In this document: in pieces, positions 6,576-6,767 of the stretch | Numbering within the stretch: the first letter of the stretch is position 1 | Layout: every line of letters starts with the position of its first letter | Assembly: GCA_946886875.1 (NCBI GenBank) | Contig: CAMPJN010000208.1 | Location: 1-6,767, forward strand | Reading direction: 5' to 3' | Length of the DNA: 6,767 nt | DNA from: an uncultured Pseudomonas sp. | Lineage (GTDB): Bacteria; Pseudomonadota; Gammaproteobacteria; Pseudomonadales; Pseudomonadaceae | Made by a program: the position numbers and the translations under genes | The notes under the pieces: model-generated | Database searches by the model: none | Seen by the model: the letters and a program-made list of their open reading frames with translations, nothing else | Told to the model about the DNA's origin: nothing

Positions 6576-6767
6576 TCCTACTTCTCCGAAAATACAGCAC
6601 CAAAGGACGGCCGAAGGCCTACGCAGCGACGCACGCGGTTAGCGAATGCCGAGCTGTCCCAAGGGCGAGGGAGAGGGGGTCATGCCGTGTACACCTGCCG
6701 CAAGATCGTTCATTTCGCCACACTCTTGTGAAGTTGTTAAAACCGTGTTTTTCGCGCTCTTTTGGAG
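6576..6767 (-). promoter_or_regulatory. Upstream region and leader of mqo
   Basis: No gene is evident in these 192 nt. On the minus strand TTAACA (plus-strand 6735-6740, 5 of 6 to TTGACA) stands 17 nt before CGAAAT (6712-6717), a poor -10, so this is at best a tentative promoter. It would give a leader of about 130 nt. That leader contains GGCC-TTC-GGCC (6609-6619), a small perfect hairpin that lies 33 nt ahead of the start codon. The true promoter may lie elsewhere in this stretch. Confidence 0.25.

Noticed and set aside
5088..6731. 547-codon open frame on the plus strand opposite mqo
   Set aside because: It is longer than mqo itself, but it mirrors mqo codons in GC-rich DNA, has biased His/Gln/Gly/Val-rich composition, no recognisable domain and no ribosome site I trust. 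mqo is unmistakable on the other strand.

Overview
The window is ordinary GC-rich gammaproteobacterial chromosome, almost certainly Pseudomonas. The evidence is the strong third-position G/C preference, a type II pyruvate kinase next to a tandem-domain universal stress protein, an MqoB-like malate:quinone oxidoreductase and an Anr-type promoter. From memory, not a search, the block PilZ protein / DUF4124 protein / TPR protein / Usp / pykA resembles the PA4324-PA4329 neighbourhood of P. aeruginosa. There is no sign of a prophage, insertion sequence, CRISPR array or genomic island.

Layout: (1) 1-882 (+), the C-terminal three quarters of an iron-dependent alcohol dehydrogenase cut by the window edge. 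(2) 883-1043, a short gap with a degenerate inverted repeat and a shared bidirectional terminator. (3) 1044-3477 (-), a universal stress protein gene followed 61 nt later by pykA. A well-formed Anr (FNR-family) box lies upstream of the stress gene at class II spacing. (4) 3478-3681, a divergent control region. (5) 3682-4973 (+), three small genes in a row: a TPR-like lipoprotein, a secreted DUF4124 protein and a PilZ-domain c-di-GMP receptor. (6) 5015-5055, a strong bidirectional terminator. (7) 5067-6575 (-), malate:quinone oxidoreductase, with its untranslated leader and upstream region running to the window end.

Functionally there are two themes. One is central carbon and redox metabolism: pyruvate kinase makes pyruvate and ATP, Mqo passes malate electrons to the quinone pool, and the Fe-alcohol dehydrogenase handles an unknown alcohol/aldehyde pair. 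The other is adaptation: an oxygen-responsive stress protein and a c-di-GMP-linked envelope cluster. The most informative signal is the predicted Anr-dependent promoter of the Usp gene, which could also feed pykA. I found no convincing undescribed system. The lipoprotein/DUF4124/PilZ trio is the least characterised part.
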